NCBI GenBank assembly: GCA_963702835.1 | Contig: OY969762.1 | Span: forward strand, 2,542,001-2,606,000 | Source: JAFGAV01 sp041479055 | Lineage (GTDB): Bacteria > Acidobacteriota > Aminicenantia > Aminicenantales > JAFGAV01 | DNA length: 64,000 nucleotides | Direction: 5' to 3' | Shown: positions 1 through 7,746 of the stretch, one piece after another | Layout of the letters: each line of letters starts with the position of its first letter | Position numbering within the stretch: the first letter of the stretch is position 1 | Notes under the pieces: generated by a model | Told to the model about the DNA's origin: nothing | What the model saw: only the letters and a program-made list of their open reading frames with translations | Database searches by the model: none | Program-made: the position numbers and the translations under genes

Positions 1-38
1 CGGCGCGCAGCACCGTCCGCTGCAACCGGTTGTTAGCC
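1..38 (-). repeat. Partial attC site
   Basis: The right half of an attC-like site ends in the core GTTAGCC at 32-38. It sits just beyond the stop of the restriction endonuclease gene, where that cassette's attC should be. The other half is cut off by the window edge. Confidence 0.45.
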
Positions 39-56
39 GGCCGCTCCGCACTCGCG

Positions 57-1100
57 TTACTCATACGGTCCCAGAAATCGTTCGCCGTTGAAATGGATGA
101 TGTGGGAAGGAGCCTCGGCCACCCATACCTCAGTCTCCCACGCGATGTCGGCAAGATACTTCGTCACGGCTCGACGGGTGAGAAAAGCGGTCACGAAGAC
201 GAGCCCAGCCTGAGCTAATCCGAAGAGGGCTTTCAGCTCGTTATGCCGCTTGAGTCCAATAGGACCATGGCTCGTGACCGCTTCAATCAAGACAAGCCAG
301 TTCTTCTCCATCAAGTGCACGACCATGTCGGGCATTTTCCCATGTTCGTCGATTTCTACCCCGAGCCGCTCAAGGTAGCCCGCTTCAACGTGCCGATGCT
401 TCTGGCCAGTGTCGCCCAAGTACGCGATGACGCCGCCCGGTGTGAAGCGCGGGCAAAACTCCTCGACTATCTTCTTCACAAGCTCGTTCTGGCCGCCGGC
501 GGTCAGCGATAGTTTTTTTCCGCTGGGAAGCTTCACCGGAAGCATCATCATCTCACGCTCTTTCGGCCGAAGCTTACCGAGCGATTCAGCGCTCCTGAGG
601 AAGCCCGTCAACGAGGCATTCCACGCGGTTGAGCCGTGGGTATGGGCAAGCTTCAGAAGCCTTGGGGAAACTTGGTAGCGATTGTCGGGACTGTTCACGG
701 GTCGGCGCGGATCGTCAGGGTTCGCCACGACGAGGCCAATCTGGACGAACTGGTGCACGGTGAATCGCCGGACAGTCTCACGGGTATTCGGCGCGTATCT
801 CTTGCCGAAGCGGTCACGGAAGACATTCATCATCTCGGTAATGCCGAGCATCGGGGCTTCGGCCTCGCTCCACGGCTTCTGCGGCGTCATCCCGAGCAAC
901 ACAAGGAGGGTGAGAGCGGAACGTTCGTTCTGCTGCTCCCTCGGTACATTCAGAGCCCTGAGGATCTTGAGCGCTTCATCAACGCGCTTCGCCGCAGCGG
1001 TCCGTCTCCCGGGCACTCGCTCAACCACGAAACATAACCTCCTCAATGATACGATCCAGCTCTTCCTGTGTGGGGAAGCTCTTCCCGATATGCTGGCCAA
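57..1100 (-). CDS. BsuBI/PstI-family type II restriction endonuclease
   Basis: Type II restriction endonuclease expected to cut a palindromic site protected by the adjacent adenine methylase. The protein shows the family signature: GDTGQKHRHVE at residues 229-239, PDMV at 257-260 and EAVTSHGP at 273-280, the last two consistent with a PD-(D/E)XK-type catalytic centre. An N-terminal helical region around 40-70 (DEALKILRALN) is where known family members start. The listed ATG overlaps the methylase by 80 bp. A GTG at 1028, overlapping the methylase stop by a few bases, is the more likely start, giving about 323 aa. Family assignment is firm from motifs; the recognition sequence cannot be told. 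Confidence 0.88.
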   Translation of the reverse strand: MASISGRASPHRKSWIVSLRRLCFVVERVPGRRTAAAKRVDEALKILRALNVPREQQNERSALTLLVLLGMTPQKPWSEAEAPMLGITEMMNVFRDRFGKRYAPNTRETVRRFTVHQFVQIGLVVANPDDPRRPVNSPDNRYQVSPRLLKLAHTHGSTAWNASLTGFLRSAESLGKLRPKEREMMMLPVKLPSGKKLSLTAGGQNELVKKIVEEFCPRFTPGGVIAYLGDTGQKHRHVEAGYLERLGVEIDEHGKMPDMVVHLMEKNWLVLIEAVTSHGPIGLKRHNELKALFGLAQAGLVFVTAFLTRRAVTKYLADIAWETEVWVAEAPSHIIHFNGERFLGPYE

Positions 1101-2571
1101 GTGCGACGAGGCTATTCCACCCCGGGTACCGCAGGGAACGAAGGTCGGCGGCGTTCACTTGAGTGTGTCCGCTGAACTGGCGGAAGTAGGCATCAACAAG
1201 CGTTGAGTTCAAAAAAGCGGCGAGCCCCTTCGCTACGGTCACCGGCAAACCGGAGCCCCGAACGTGGTAGTAGTTCAGGTGGTTTTCGAACGCGACCTGG
1301 GCGGCTGCGACACGCGTCGGGTCGTATACGGCTGCCACCACCCGACGCCGCTCCTCCTTGGCTGAGAACCTCTTCGTGAGGACGTAGTAACCCTCCGGAA
1401 CGAGAAGGTCCTCTGCCCGAGGGCCAAGCGCGAGGGCGTTCGGCTTGCGTGTGCGGCAGTTTGGCCATTCCACAAATCCATCCTGCAGGTGGCAGGGGTA
1501 GATGAGGGGGACGGTGCTCCGTCCGGGCTGGGCGCGGAGCAGTTCCTTTGCCCGGAAGTCCACGACGCGACCCGTGGAAACGGTCAGGCCGAGATCCGAG
1601 AGAGTCGCGTCAAGGCTCGCCATCCGATTACGGATCGGATCCCCATCGTCGTCTGGAACGATGTGTATAAAGGCATGGCGGTCGCCTGGCCGGACAAGTT
1701 CGGCGTGTTTGATCGTTCGCATGCGCAGACCGGACCCGTCAGGGCCAACGCTGGCGGAGACAACGACATCGCGGTCGAGAGCCTCGGTCCTTACTGCACG
1801 GAACACCACGTTCTCCTGCAGGACCTTATCGTCGGCGAAGGCGCGGTCTCTAGCATCAAAGACGTGAACTCGGCAAAAGCGCATCTCTCGGAGAAAGAAA
1901 CGGCGGAACGGTTCAAAATAGGGACCGTTGCAGAAGCTCCTTGGGGTGATGGCGACCATTTCACCACCCGGAGCAAGGAGCCTTGCCGTTACCGCGAGGA
2001 AGCCCGCGTACAGGTTGGTTGTCTCAAGTCCGATGGCGCGGAGCAGCCTTCGCTCGCAAGAGTTTATCCCGATCTTCCGGTACGGCGGGTTGAGGATGGC
2101 ACAGTCGAATCGTTCCCTTTCTCCTGCCGCAAAGAGATCGCCGGAAAAGGCATTCGCGCCCGCCTCCAAGAAGTCGTCCTCAACAATGCGTCCCTCGAAT
2201 CGAATCCCAACGTCTTCGCTCACTGCCCGGCATAGATCGAGCGTCTTACGAAGATACCCGACGAGCAAGGGATCGATTTCGTAAGCGGTCAGAGAGATGG
2301 CGCTCGGAGGATGCGGCCTGAGACTCATCGCAAGCACGAAAGCAGCGGAAAGCGCCCCTGGTCCGGCGCCAGGATCGAGGATACGGACAATGGGCTTTTT
2401 GCACTCGAACATCTCGGCCATGAACGTGGCGACCGATGCGGGCGTCAGGAACTGGCCCATGAGGGCACGACGTCGAGGGTCAAGTCGGAGCGAGGCGTCC
2501 CGGCGGGCAGCCTCGATCGACGACAGGAGGAAAACCGTGTCGCTTCGGGTGGTTTCTTGGAGAACCTTCAT
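1021..2571 (-). CDS. N6-adenine DNA methyltransferase of PstI-like RM system
   Basis: Methylates adenine in the site cut by the downstream endonuclease. The 516-aa protein has GQFLTP (39-44) before motif I DPGAGPG (66-72) and catalytic motif IV NPPY (161-164), the order of gamma-class N6-adenine methylases such as M.PstI and M.BsuBI. The C-terminal half should be the target recognition domain. The gene lies 42 bp beyond the attI-like core at 2614-2620, so it is the first gene of an array, and its stop overlaps the endonuclease start region, implying translational coupling. Confidence 0.9.
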   Translation of the reverse strand: MKVLQETTRSDTVFLLSSIEAARRDASLRLDPRRRALMGQFLTPASVATFMAEMFECKKPIVRILDPGAGPGALSAAFVLAMSLRPHPPSAISLTAYEIDPLLVGYLRKTLDLCRAVSEDVGIRFEGRIVEDDFLEAGANAFSGDLFAAGERERFDCAILNPPYRKIGINSCERRLLRAIGLETTNLYAGFLAVTARLLAPGGEMVAITPRSFCNGPYFEPFRRFFLREMRFCRVHVFDARDRAFADDKVLQENVVFRAVRTEALDRDVVVSASVGPDGSGLRMRTIKHAELVRPGDRHAFIHIVPDDDGDPIRNRMASLDATLSDLGLTVSTGRVVDFRAKELLRAQPGRSTVPLIYPCHLQDGFVEWPNCRTRKPNALALGPRAEDLLVPEGYYVLTKRFSAKEERRRVVAAVYDPTRVAAAQVAFENHLNYYHVRGSGLPVTVAKGLAAFLNSTLVDAYFRQFSGHTQVNAADLRSLRYPGWNSLVALGQHIGKSFPTQEELDRIIEEVMFRG

Positions 2572-2613
2572 CTCGGTGTCACCATCTCATTCGCGCGATC
2601 ACCATGCCTGTCC

Positions 2614-2680
2614 GGCTAACAATGTTTATATTGACCCACATAAAACTCTAAATAAAGTTTCGATCGCCGCATAAGACGCC
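2614..2680 (-). other. attI-like integron recombination site A
   Basis: This 67-bp site aligns without gaps to those at 7563 and 23464. Read on the minus strand it begins GGCGTCTTATGCGG, carries TTATGTGGGTCAATATAAA and ends in the core GTTAGCC, after which the methylase cassette begins. An integrase C-terminal remnant lies immediately upstream (2695-2718). Calling it attI is inference from position and repetition. Confidence 0.65.
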
Positions 2681-2694
2681 TTCAAAGAAGGCTT

Positions 2695-2718
2695 CACATG
2701 GGTGTAGGTCATTGTGGC
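2695..2718 (-). pseudogene. intI: Integron integrase 3' remnant A (8 codons)
   Basis: The minus strand reads ATMTYTHV, matching the integrase motif TTMIYTHV that holds the catalytic tyrosine. The frame runs on through attI site A to a stop within it. On its right it is fused to the flank of the truncated fhs copy, exactly as the remnant at 26378-26449 is fused to the real fhs. Confidence 0.6.
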
Positions 2719-2786
2719 TATAGCAATGCTTCCCCCCTAAGCATAGTTGAAGATTAGATCATGAACCCGGGAATGTCAAGATTTTG

Positions 2787-2919
2787 TCATGAAATTCCAG
2801 TGATCTCGCCTTTGTCATTCACATCAATACGCTCGGCGGCCGGGGTCTTGGGCAGGCCGGGCATGGTCATGATGTCCCCGCACAGGACGACCAAAAAACC
2901 TGCGCCCGATCTGACCTCG
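2787..2919 (-). pseudogene. Truncated duplicate of the fhs 3' end
   Basis: The last 44 codons of formate-tetrahydrofolate ligase are present (family C-terminus with GDIMTMPGLPKTPAAERIDV), about 90% identical in DNA to 26517-26649. The identity continues past the stop into the non-coding flank and the integrase remnant. At 2919 the match ends abruptly, followed by the right half of an attC site. This fragment cannot be functional; it marks a rearrangement junction. Confidence 0.85.
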
Positions 2920-2934
2920 TGCGGCAAATTGTAC

Positions 2935-2971
2935 CAACGCCTATTCCGTCAGGTTGAGCGCTTGGTTAGGC
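2935..2971 (-). repeat. Truncated attC site
   Basis: Only the right arm with the core GTTAGGC at 2965-2971 remains. Its left arm has been replaced by the fhs fragment. It would have been the attC of the zinc-ribbon cassette. Confidence 0.4.
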
Positions 2972-3010
2972 GGTTTGCCGGCAGGGTTGCAAGTATGACA
3001 ACGAAACGAC

Positions 3011-3205
3011 TTAAGGTCTACCAGTAAGAAAACCGCCCATGAAAAAGCCGAATCCCAGGACGGATTCACAATGCGGACACGAGTACATGATTTCCTTTTT
3101 TACTGCACCAGATACCTCTTTGTGTACTTCTTCGTTGAATTCAGCAGATTCTCTTTTGGTTTTTTCCAAAGTGATCGCTTGTTTGCAATACGGACATTTT
3201 GCCAT
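3011..3205 (-). CDS. Small zinc-ribbon cassette protein
   Basis: The 64-aa protein has two CxxC knuckles, CPYC at 4-7 and CPHC at 43-46, separated by a charged helical segment, and a hydrophobic glycine-rich tail (GFGFFMGGFL). The pairs should bind one zinc ion. No enzyme motif is visible, so the function is unknown; DNA, RNA or protein binding would fit the fold. It is preceded by an AAGGAGAAAC ribosome site and sits alone between attC sites, as a normal single-gene cassette. Confidence 0.65.
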   Translation of the reverse strand: MAKCPYCKQAITLEKTKRESAEFNEEVHKEVSGAVKKEIMYSCPHCESVLGFGFFMGGFLTGRP

Positions 3206-3251
3206 TTGTTTCTCCTTATATGGGTAATGCCAGGTCTAACGATTTCAAACC

Positions 3252-3308
3252 GCCTAACGTAGCAATCAGCCGCTGGCTTTGCCGGTCGGCTGCATTGCCT
3301 GGTTAGGC
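3252..3308 (-). repeat. attC site
   Basis: 57 bp bounded by GCCTAAC (3252-3258) and GTTAGGC (3302-3308) with complementary inner arms. A second core-like GTCTAAC lies 18 bp to its left at 3234. It ends inside the last codons of higA, so it is the attC of the higBA cassette. Confidence 0.75.
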
Positions 3309-3611
3309 GTGACTCGTCTCGAATATCTTTACCTCTGCTTCGATCCGTCCATTAAGCCGGTCCTTCTCAGTCTCGAGATCGAACCGGCCCTGCAGGTTCA
3401 GCCAGAAACGCTCGGAGAGCTTGAAGTAGCGGGAGAGGCGAAGAGCAGTGTCGGCGCTGATGGACCTCTTCCCATGGACGATTTCGTTGATCCTTCGCGG
3501 TGGGACGCTGATGTCCTTGGCCAGCCTATACTGGCTTATCCCCAGTGGAAGGAGAAAATCCTCCAGGAGAACCTCACCAGGGTGAATCGGAGTGATCTTC
3601 TTGTCTCTCAT
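3303..3611 (-). CDS. higA: HigA-type antitoxin (XRE family)
   Basis: The antitoxin of a HigBA pair neutralises HigB and represses the operon. The 102-aa protein opens with IHPGEVLLEDFL, the hallmark of the HigA/VapI group, followed by a helix-turn-helix around residues 24-55 (GISQYRLAKDISVPPRRINE) and a C-terminal helix. It lies 12 bp downstream of higB in the toxin-first order characteristic of this family. Its 3' end overlaps the attC core, so toxin and antitoxin travel as one cassette. Such pairs are common in chromosomal integrons and are thought to stabilise arrays. Confidence 0.9.
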   Translation of the reverse strand: MRDKKITPIHPGEVLLEDFLLPLGISQYRLAKDISVPPRRINEIVHGKRSISADTALRLSRYFKLSERFWLNLQGRFDLETEKDRLNGRIEAEVKIFETSHA

Positions 3612-3623
3612 CGGTTCCTCCTC

Positions 3624-3905
3624 TCAGTGGTAATCCACAATCTCGACGTCAAACGCATCGCTCCCCGACCACCGAAAGCAGATCCGCCATTGGTCGTTGA
3701 TTCGAATGCTGTGTTTTCCCTGCCTGCCACTAGAAAGCTTCTCCAAACGATTCCCGGGTGGAACCCTTAGGTCGTCGAGCTTTTCCGCAGCATCGAGGAT
3801 CAACAACTTTCGGAGTGCGACTCTCTGGATGTCCGCGGGAACGCCCGACGACTTCCTTCGAAAGAACAGCTTCTCGGTATCTTTGGACGAGAAGCTCTTT
3901 ATCAT
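3624..3905 (-). CDS. higB: HigB-type toxin (RelE/ParE-superfamily mRNA interferase)
   Basis: The 93-aa protein matches the HigB/plasmid maintenance killer family: MIKSFSSKDTEKLF at the start, LRVPPGNRLEKL in the centre and the C-terminal segment IRINDQWRICFRW near residues 67-79. HigB toxins cleave mRNA on the ribosome. It is the first gene of the pair and intact, so the cassette probably encodes an active addiction module. No promoter was established. Confidence 0.9.
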   Translation of the reverse strand: MIKSFSSKDTEKLFFRRKSSGVPADIQRVALRKLLILDAAEKLDDLRVPPGNRLEKLSSGRQGKHSIRINDQWRICFRWSGSDAFDVEIVDYH

Positions 3906-3965
3906 GCCTTAATAGTAACGCGTGCCGTTATGGCTGTCAAGCGTTATTATTGTTTCTTCTTATGC

Positions 3966-4016
3966 GCCCAGCGTTTGAGTTCAGCCGCGGCCGTCGGCTG
4001 GAACGAGAGGTTAGGC
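3966..4016 (-). repeat. attC site with degenerate left core
   Basis: The left core reads GCCCAGC instead of GCCTAAC and the right core is GTTAGGC (4010-4016). The arms TTCAGCCGCGG and CCGTCGGCTGGAA pair well. It directly follows the stop of the DUF4386 gene. Confidence 0.55.
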
Positions 4017-4031
4017 GCTACCGGACTGTGC

Positions 4032-4757
4032 TCAACCGCTTGCTTTATCGGGCTCAGCCATCCCAGATGGCCTTAGTCCCTTAAACAGAAGCCAAAAACC
4101 CGTTGCCATTTCGAAACTAGCCATAGGCGAATCGAACCACCACGGGTTAACTGTCTTGGCGAAGTCGGGGAAAATGATGACAGCGAAAGCACACGTCACG
4201 CACCATACAGACGCGATCACCCCCCAGGCAGCCAATGCTCCAGGGATATAGCGCGACTTAAGCCACAGGTAGCTGCAAACCGCGGATCCCAATCCATAAA
4301 ACGGCAAGCCAACGCCATACGCGGGTGTGCCGAGGTATAGCCTCGCCAAGGCCTGCAATCGATCTGTTTCAAATACTCGCAAGTAATCAGCGCCACTCAA
4401 GAGCCGCAGGACGGTAAGAAGATTGAGCGCAATAACAACCCACATCAAGGCATATACCAGCCTGCAGAATGCCGCAAGCAAGGCAAGGCTCCGATTTACC
4501 GGCTTGAGAATCACGTAAAGGGCTGTGAGTAGTACTAGAACGCCTGCGCAGTAAATGAGATCGCAGGCGATGTTGATACGAAATAGTCGTTCGTGCGCCA
4601 TGATATTCCGAGCGGTTTCCGCAGCATTGCCCGCGACAATGAGACGGGCCTGGATACCAAGATAAGCAAAGGACACAATCGCCATCGTGAATAGGGAAGC
4701 AAATCCAGCGACTCTTGCAGCTTTGCGTTGTGACTCGTCGATGGTGCTGATTGCCAT
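4032..4757 (-). CDS. DUF4386-family membrane protein
   Basis: The 241-aa integral membrane protein has about six hydrophobic segments and ends PSGMAEPDKASG. The sequence resembles the DUF4386 family, whose function is unknown. An in-frame upstream ATG at 4868 would add 37 residues of low quality; I prefer 4757 because it follows a TAGGAG site and begins MAISTIDESQRKAARVAG, the usual family opening. It is a single-gene cassette between attC sites at 3966 and 4912. No catalytic motif is apparent. Confidence 0.75.
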   Translation of the reverse strand: MAISTIDESQRKAARVAGFASLFTMAIVSFAYLGIQARLIVAGNAAETARNIMAHERLFRINIACDLIYCAGVLVLLTALYVILKPVNRSLALLAAFCRLVYALMWVVIALNLLTVLRLLSGADYLRVFETDRLQALARLYLGTPAYGVGLPFYGLGSAVCSYLWLKSRYIPGALAAWGVIASVWCVTCAFAVIIFPDFAKTVNPWWFDSPMASFEMATGFWLLFKGLRPSGMAEPDKASG

Positions 4758-4911
4758 TTCATTTGCTCCTAATATAGATGTCTTCTCAGGAAGTGGAAGC
4801 ATCGGGCGTTCTTCATCTTCAATGGATCGCCATGGGGAACGGGCCGACCAGACCCCATGGTACGGCACTCGCCATGTACTGCACTCCCGACATCGTCACG
4901 GTGTCTTTGAC

Positions 4912-4976
4912 GCCTAACAGAAAGCTAAGGGGCGGGGCGTTCTTTTGCCGCGTCCCTCTTCAGCGACTTGTTAGCT
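4912..4976 (-). repeat. attC site
   Basis: 65 bp from GCCTAAC (4912-4918) to GTTAGCT (4970-4976). The left arm ACAGAAAGCTAAGG pairs with the right arm CTTCAGCGACTTGT. It lies downstream of the OmpA-family gene. Confidence 0.65.
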
Positions 4977-5018
4977 GGTTCCATTAAAAGCCCCATCCTC
5001 TGCCGTAAAATCAATGGT

Positions 5019-5855
5019 CTATTGTTTGACGAACTCCACCCTACGGTTCTTCGCCTTGCCACCATCCGTGTCATTTGAGGCTACCGGCGAGTATGGACCG
5101 ACTCCAGCAGACTTCAGGCGTGAAGCTGCTACGCCTCGCGCGGTGATAGCCTTGACCACGGAAGCGGCGCGGTCAGAGGAGAGTTTGAGGTTTGATTCGA
5201 GGTTGCCGACGTTGTCCGTATGACCGACGACGTAGACCTTGAGTGTGGGAGAGTCGTTGAACAGCTTCACCATCTCGACCAGGGCCGACTCCGACTCAGG
5301 CTTGATTGTGGCCGAAGCTGTGTCGAAATAGATGCCATGGACTATTGTCTTGCCTGTTTCGGCGAGGTCATTCCGCATCGCCTTGGCGTCTGCGACGACC
5401 TCCTGCTGCATCGTCTGCGACTCAACGATCGTCAGATTGTAATTCATGCCGTCGTTGAACGCTTCCACATAGACCCCGGTCAAGGTGCCTTCTTTTCTGA
5501 TCTCGGCTGCCATCCGCCTTTCATCGCCGCCGAGTATCTTTCCGCCGACCCGATTGATCGCCGTTTCGTAGTTTCGCACGATCTGCAGCATACTGATGGG
5601 CCGGCCACCTTCCTCCCGCAAATATCCGTAGGAGTATACTTTCCCTTCCCAGTGAACATCCTTGCCCCCAATCACCGTCGGATCGAATGCGGCAAACTCA
5701 GATACAGTATACTGGCTGATGTAGTAGCCGGGCATACGGGTTATTAATGGGTGATCCTTACTTCCTTGGATATCTGTTTGGGCGAGAGCAATCCCCACAG
5801 TTAAAAATGAAATAAATAGAATGCCTGGTAAGATGTAACCGATTCTTTTCATCAT
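5019..5855 (-). CDS. OmpA-family protein with DUF4892-like N-terminal domain
   Basis: A secreted or outer-membrane protein of 278 aa. Residues 1-25 form a signal peptide ending at ALAQ. The next 140 residues (KDHPLITRMPGYYI, EAFNDGMNYNLTIVE, MQQEV) resemble the DUF4892 domain often found before OmpA. The C-terminal third is an OmpA peptidoglycan-binding domain with VYVVGHTDNVGN and LSSDRAASV, ending NRRVEFVKQ. It should attach to peptidoglycan. A strong AGGAGG site precedes the ATG. It is unusual cargo for a cassette but is bounded by attC-like sites at 4912 and 5891. Confidence 0.87.
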   Translation of the reverse strand: MMKRIGYILPGILFISFLTVGIALAQTDIQGSKDHPLITRMPGYYISQYTVSEFAAFDPTVIGGKDVHWEGKVYSYGYLREEGGRPISMLQIVRNYETAINRVGGKILGGDERRMAAEIRKEGTLTGVYVEAFNDGMNYNLTIVESQTMQQEVVADAKAMRNDLAETGKTIVHGIYFDTASATIKPESESALVEMVKLFNDSPTLKVYVVGHTDNVGNLESNLKLSSDRAASVVKAITARGVAASRLKSAGVGPYSPVASNDTDGGKAKNRRVEFVKQ

Positions 5856-5890
5856 TTTTCACCTCCTTATGGTACTTCGTAATTTATTGC

Positions 5891-5971
5891 AGCTAACGCT
5901 GAGATCAGCTGCGGGGGCCGCTCTCCGCCTAGCCATGCGCGGACCTCGTCAGCTGCATCTCATTATTGGGC
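5891..5971 (-). repeat. attC-like site
   Basis: 81 bp from AGCTAAC (5891-5897) to ATTGGGC (5965-5971), both one or two bases off consensus. The arms GAGATCAGCTGC and CAGCTGCATCTC pair. It lies between the 91-aa gene and the OmpA gene, as expected for a cassette boundary. Confidence 0.5.
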
Positions 5972-6025
5972 CGCTCGCGCCGGCCACGCCTTCGAGACAC
6001 ATGGAGAATCCTCCGGTTCACCAGC

Positions 6026-6301
6026 TCACTCGCCCCAGGCGGCTCGATTCCAGGCGGTCTTCGTGAAGTTTCCAACCTCCAGCGCGACGGGTCGCTCACG
6101 AATGAACCACTTGAAGAGAATCACAAATGCCTCTCCCTTCGGAGCATAGGAAGAATTCCAGTCCTCGATATGCGCAGAATAGCGGTCTAGGACCTCGTGA
6201 GCAGTAGTCTTGATGAGGTCTGGCACACGGGCCTCAAGTTGTTGTGAAGATTTCCCACTTCGGGGTGATACGTCGCACATCACGATTACTGGCACGCTCA
6301 T
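6026..6301 (-). CDS. Hypothetical cassette protein, 91 aa
   Basis: Function not recognised. The start at 6301 is chosen over an upstream ATG because it follows AAAGGAGGACGGT with good spacing. The protein begins MSVPVIVMCDVSPRSGKSS and carries a predicted amphipathic helix (EARVPDLIKTTAHEVLDR), then a hydrophobic beta-like segment (EAFVILFKWF). No signal peptide or membrane span is visible. It is a small cytosolic protein, alone between attC-like sites. Confidence 0.6.
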   Translation of the reverse strand: MSVPVIVMCDVSPRSGKSSQQLEARVPDLIKTTAHEVLDRYSAHIEDWNSSYAPKGEAFVILFKWFIRERPVALEVGNFTKTAWNRAAWGE

Positions 6302-6331
6302 ACCGTCCTCCTTTATAACATGGCCTTGTCG

Positions 6332-6369
6332 GCCCAACCTTGTTTAGCCGGCATAGCGTCAGGTTACCT
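6332..6369 (-). repeat. Degenerate or shortened attC-like site
   Basis: GCCCAAC (6332-6338) and GTTACCT (6363-6369) bound only 38 bp. The right core overlaps the stop of the next gene. Weak by itself, but it lies exactly where an attC is expected. Confidence 0.35.
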
Positions 6370-7534
6370 ACACCATGAACACATCGTTGCCGTCACCGAT
6401 GCCATTCCACAAATAACTCATACTCTTCGTCTTCCATCGTGCCTCGGTCGCGGCCATCGCGGACACGCCACCGCGGAGCCACAAGTGCCATCCGAGTATC
6501 CTCGCGAAAGGCCAACCCCATGGTCGCAACAACGACGCGCCCAAGAAAGCCTTGTCTAAGTTCTCGAGCGTGAGTTCTTCTGAAAGAGTTCCTCGAAGAC
6601 TGTAGCTAGTACTATCGTGGCCACGGTCGACACTCGTTGCGAGATACGCAATTAGCACCTGATGTCGTTCTTGCATCAGGTTTCGCCGGTTCGGATCGTT
6701 TCTCTCGCCCGTCGCAGCACAATCGATGAAGTCTCCGATGTTTCGGCCGCACTCTTCGCAGTGCGGCCAGGATGCCACGTTGTAACTCACATCGTCCCAA
6801 GCTGCCGTCTTGATTGGCCACACATGGCCATCAACTGATTTCGTCGTGACGGAACTCGGAGACTTGACTACTGGCTGAGCTGGGCGAGGGGCGACGGCAG
6901 TGGGACTGCTGAGGCTTGGTAGGCCGCTCGCCGCCGCACCGTACTCTTCCAAGGCTGCCCTTACTTCTGGTTGATCGAATCTCTCCAGAGCGGCGGCTGC
7001 AGCGCGACGAATGTCAGGAGGCGCAGTGTTTTGCTTGAGCAGCTTGAGTGGGTAGCGCCAATCTCCGAGTTCGGCGCGGCACTGCATCGCCACTATGCGG
7101 GTGGGACTATCGCATTCCGCGCTTTCGGCGACATAGTACAGCAACTCATTCGTACCAGATTTCCGGAGCTTGCTGAGCAGTACCGGAAGGATTCTTGCTC
7201 GGACCCCTTCATGTGCGAGCGCGCGCACGAGCCTGCCCATAGGCGCGGCTTCATGCCCCAGTGGCCTCCCCTCGAGCGCGGCCAGGAACGCCTCGACAGT
7301 AGCGACCTCGGCGAAGTCCACTGCATCCAACACCCTTGCCGCCGCTGCACGGACAGCCCCATCGGCGTTGTGAAGGCGCGAGATGATTCTGACGAAGTCT
7401 GGAACAGAGCCTGGATCTCCAGCCGGCTGCGACACCGCTCTTTCCAACCCGCTCGCGACCTCCTCGGATGCATTCTGAGGGCGCTTTGGGGCCTGAGGTC
7501 TCGCCCCGAAGAGTCTTCTCAGCCATTCCATCAT
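6368..7534 (-). CDS. Unknown protein with HEAT-like N-terminal half
   Basis: Not recognised as a known family. Residues 40-200 are alanine- and leucine-rich helices with repeat-like stretches (VRAAAARVLDAVDF, IRRAAAAALERFDQPEVRAALEEYG) that resemble HEAT repeats. A proline-rich linker (about 205-225) leads to a distinct C-terminal domain with one CEEC pair, a conserved-looking run PWGWPFARILGWHLW and no membrane span. It is the first gene after attI site B, 28 bp from the core, with an AAAGGAGACGACG ribosome site. The architecture suggests a protein-interaction scaffold fused to an unknown module. Confidence 0.65.
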   Translation of the reverse strand: MMEWLRRLFGARPQAPKRPQNASEEVASGLERAVSQPAGDPGSVPDFVRIISRLHNADGAVRAAAARVLDAVDFAEVATVEAFLAALEGRPLGHEAAPMGRLVRALAHEGVRARILPVLLSKLRKSGTNELLYYVAESAECDSPTRIVAMQCRAELGDWRYPLKLLKQNTAPPDIRRAAAAALERFDQPEVRAALEEYGAAASGLPSLSSPTAVAPRPAQPVVKSPSSVTTKSVDGHVWPIKTAAWDDVSYNVASWPHCEECGRNIGDFIDCAATGERNDPNRRNLMQERHQVLIAYLATSVDRGHDSTSYSLRGTLSEELTLENLDKAFLGASLLRPWGWPFARILGWHLWLRGGVSAMAATEARWKTKSMSYLWNGIGDGNDVFMV

Positions 7535-7562
7535 CGTCGTCTCCTTTCGATTCGAATCTGCG

Positions 7563-7629
7563 GCCTAACAATAATTAGACTGATCCGCATAAGATGCGGA
7601 GTTCTGGTTTCCTGTCCGTATAACACGCC
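7563..7629 (-). other. attI-like integron recombination site B
   Basis: 67 bp in register with sites A and C. The minus strand begins GGCGTGTTATACGG, carries TTATGCGGATCAGTCTAAT and ends in GTTAGGC (7569-7563). Between it and the integrase remnant are 117 bp with a further TTATGCGGATC element (inverted) and a hairpin AACACGCC/GGCGTGTT at 7622-7655. A 49-codon frame with an AAGGAGG site runs from 7730 through the site to a stop. Confidence 0.65.
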
Positions 7630-7746
7630 GTGGGATTTCTTGCCGAAGGCGTGTTAACCCCTTTGTATCCAATTGCTTGCTGCCTGTCCAGCGGTTTATC
7701 ACGGCATCTTATGCGGATCGGCATAACACAACCTCCTTGAATTGGT

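Noticed and set aside
2761..3027. Plus-strand ORF of 88 codons
   Set aside because: It is the antisense of the truncated fhs copy and continues into a non-coding junction.
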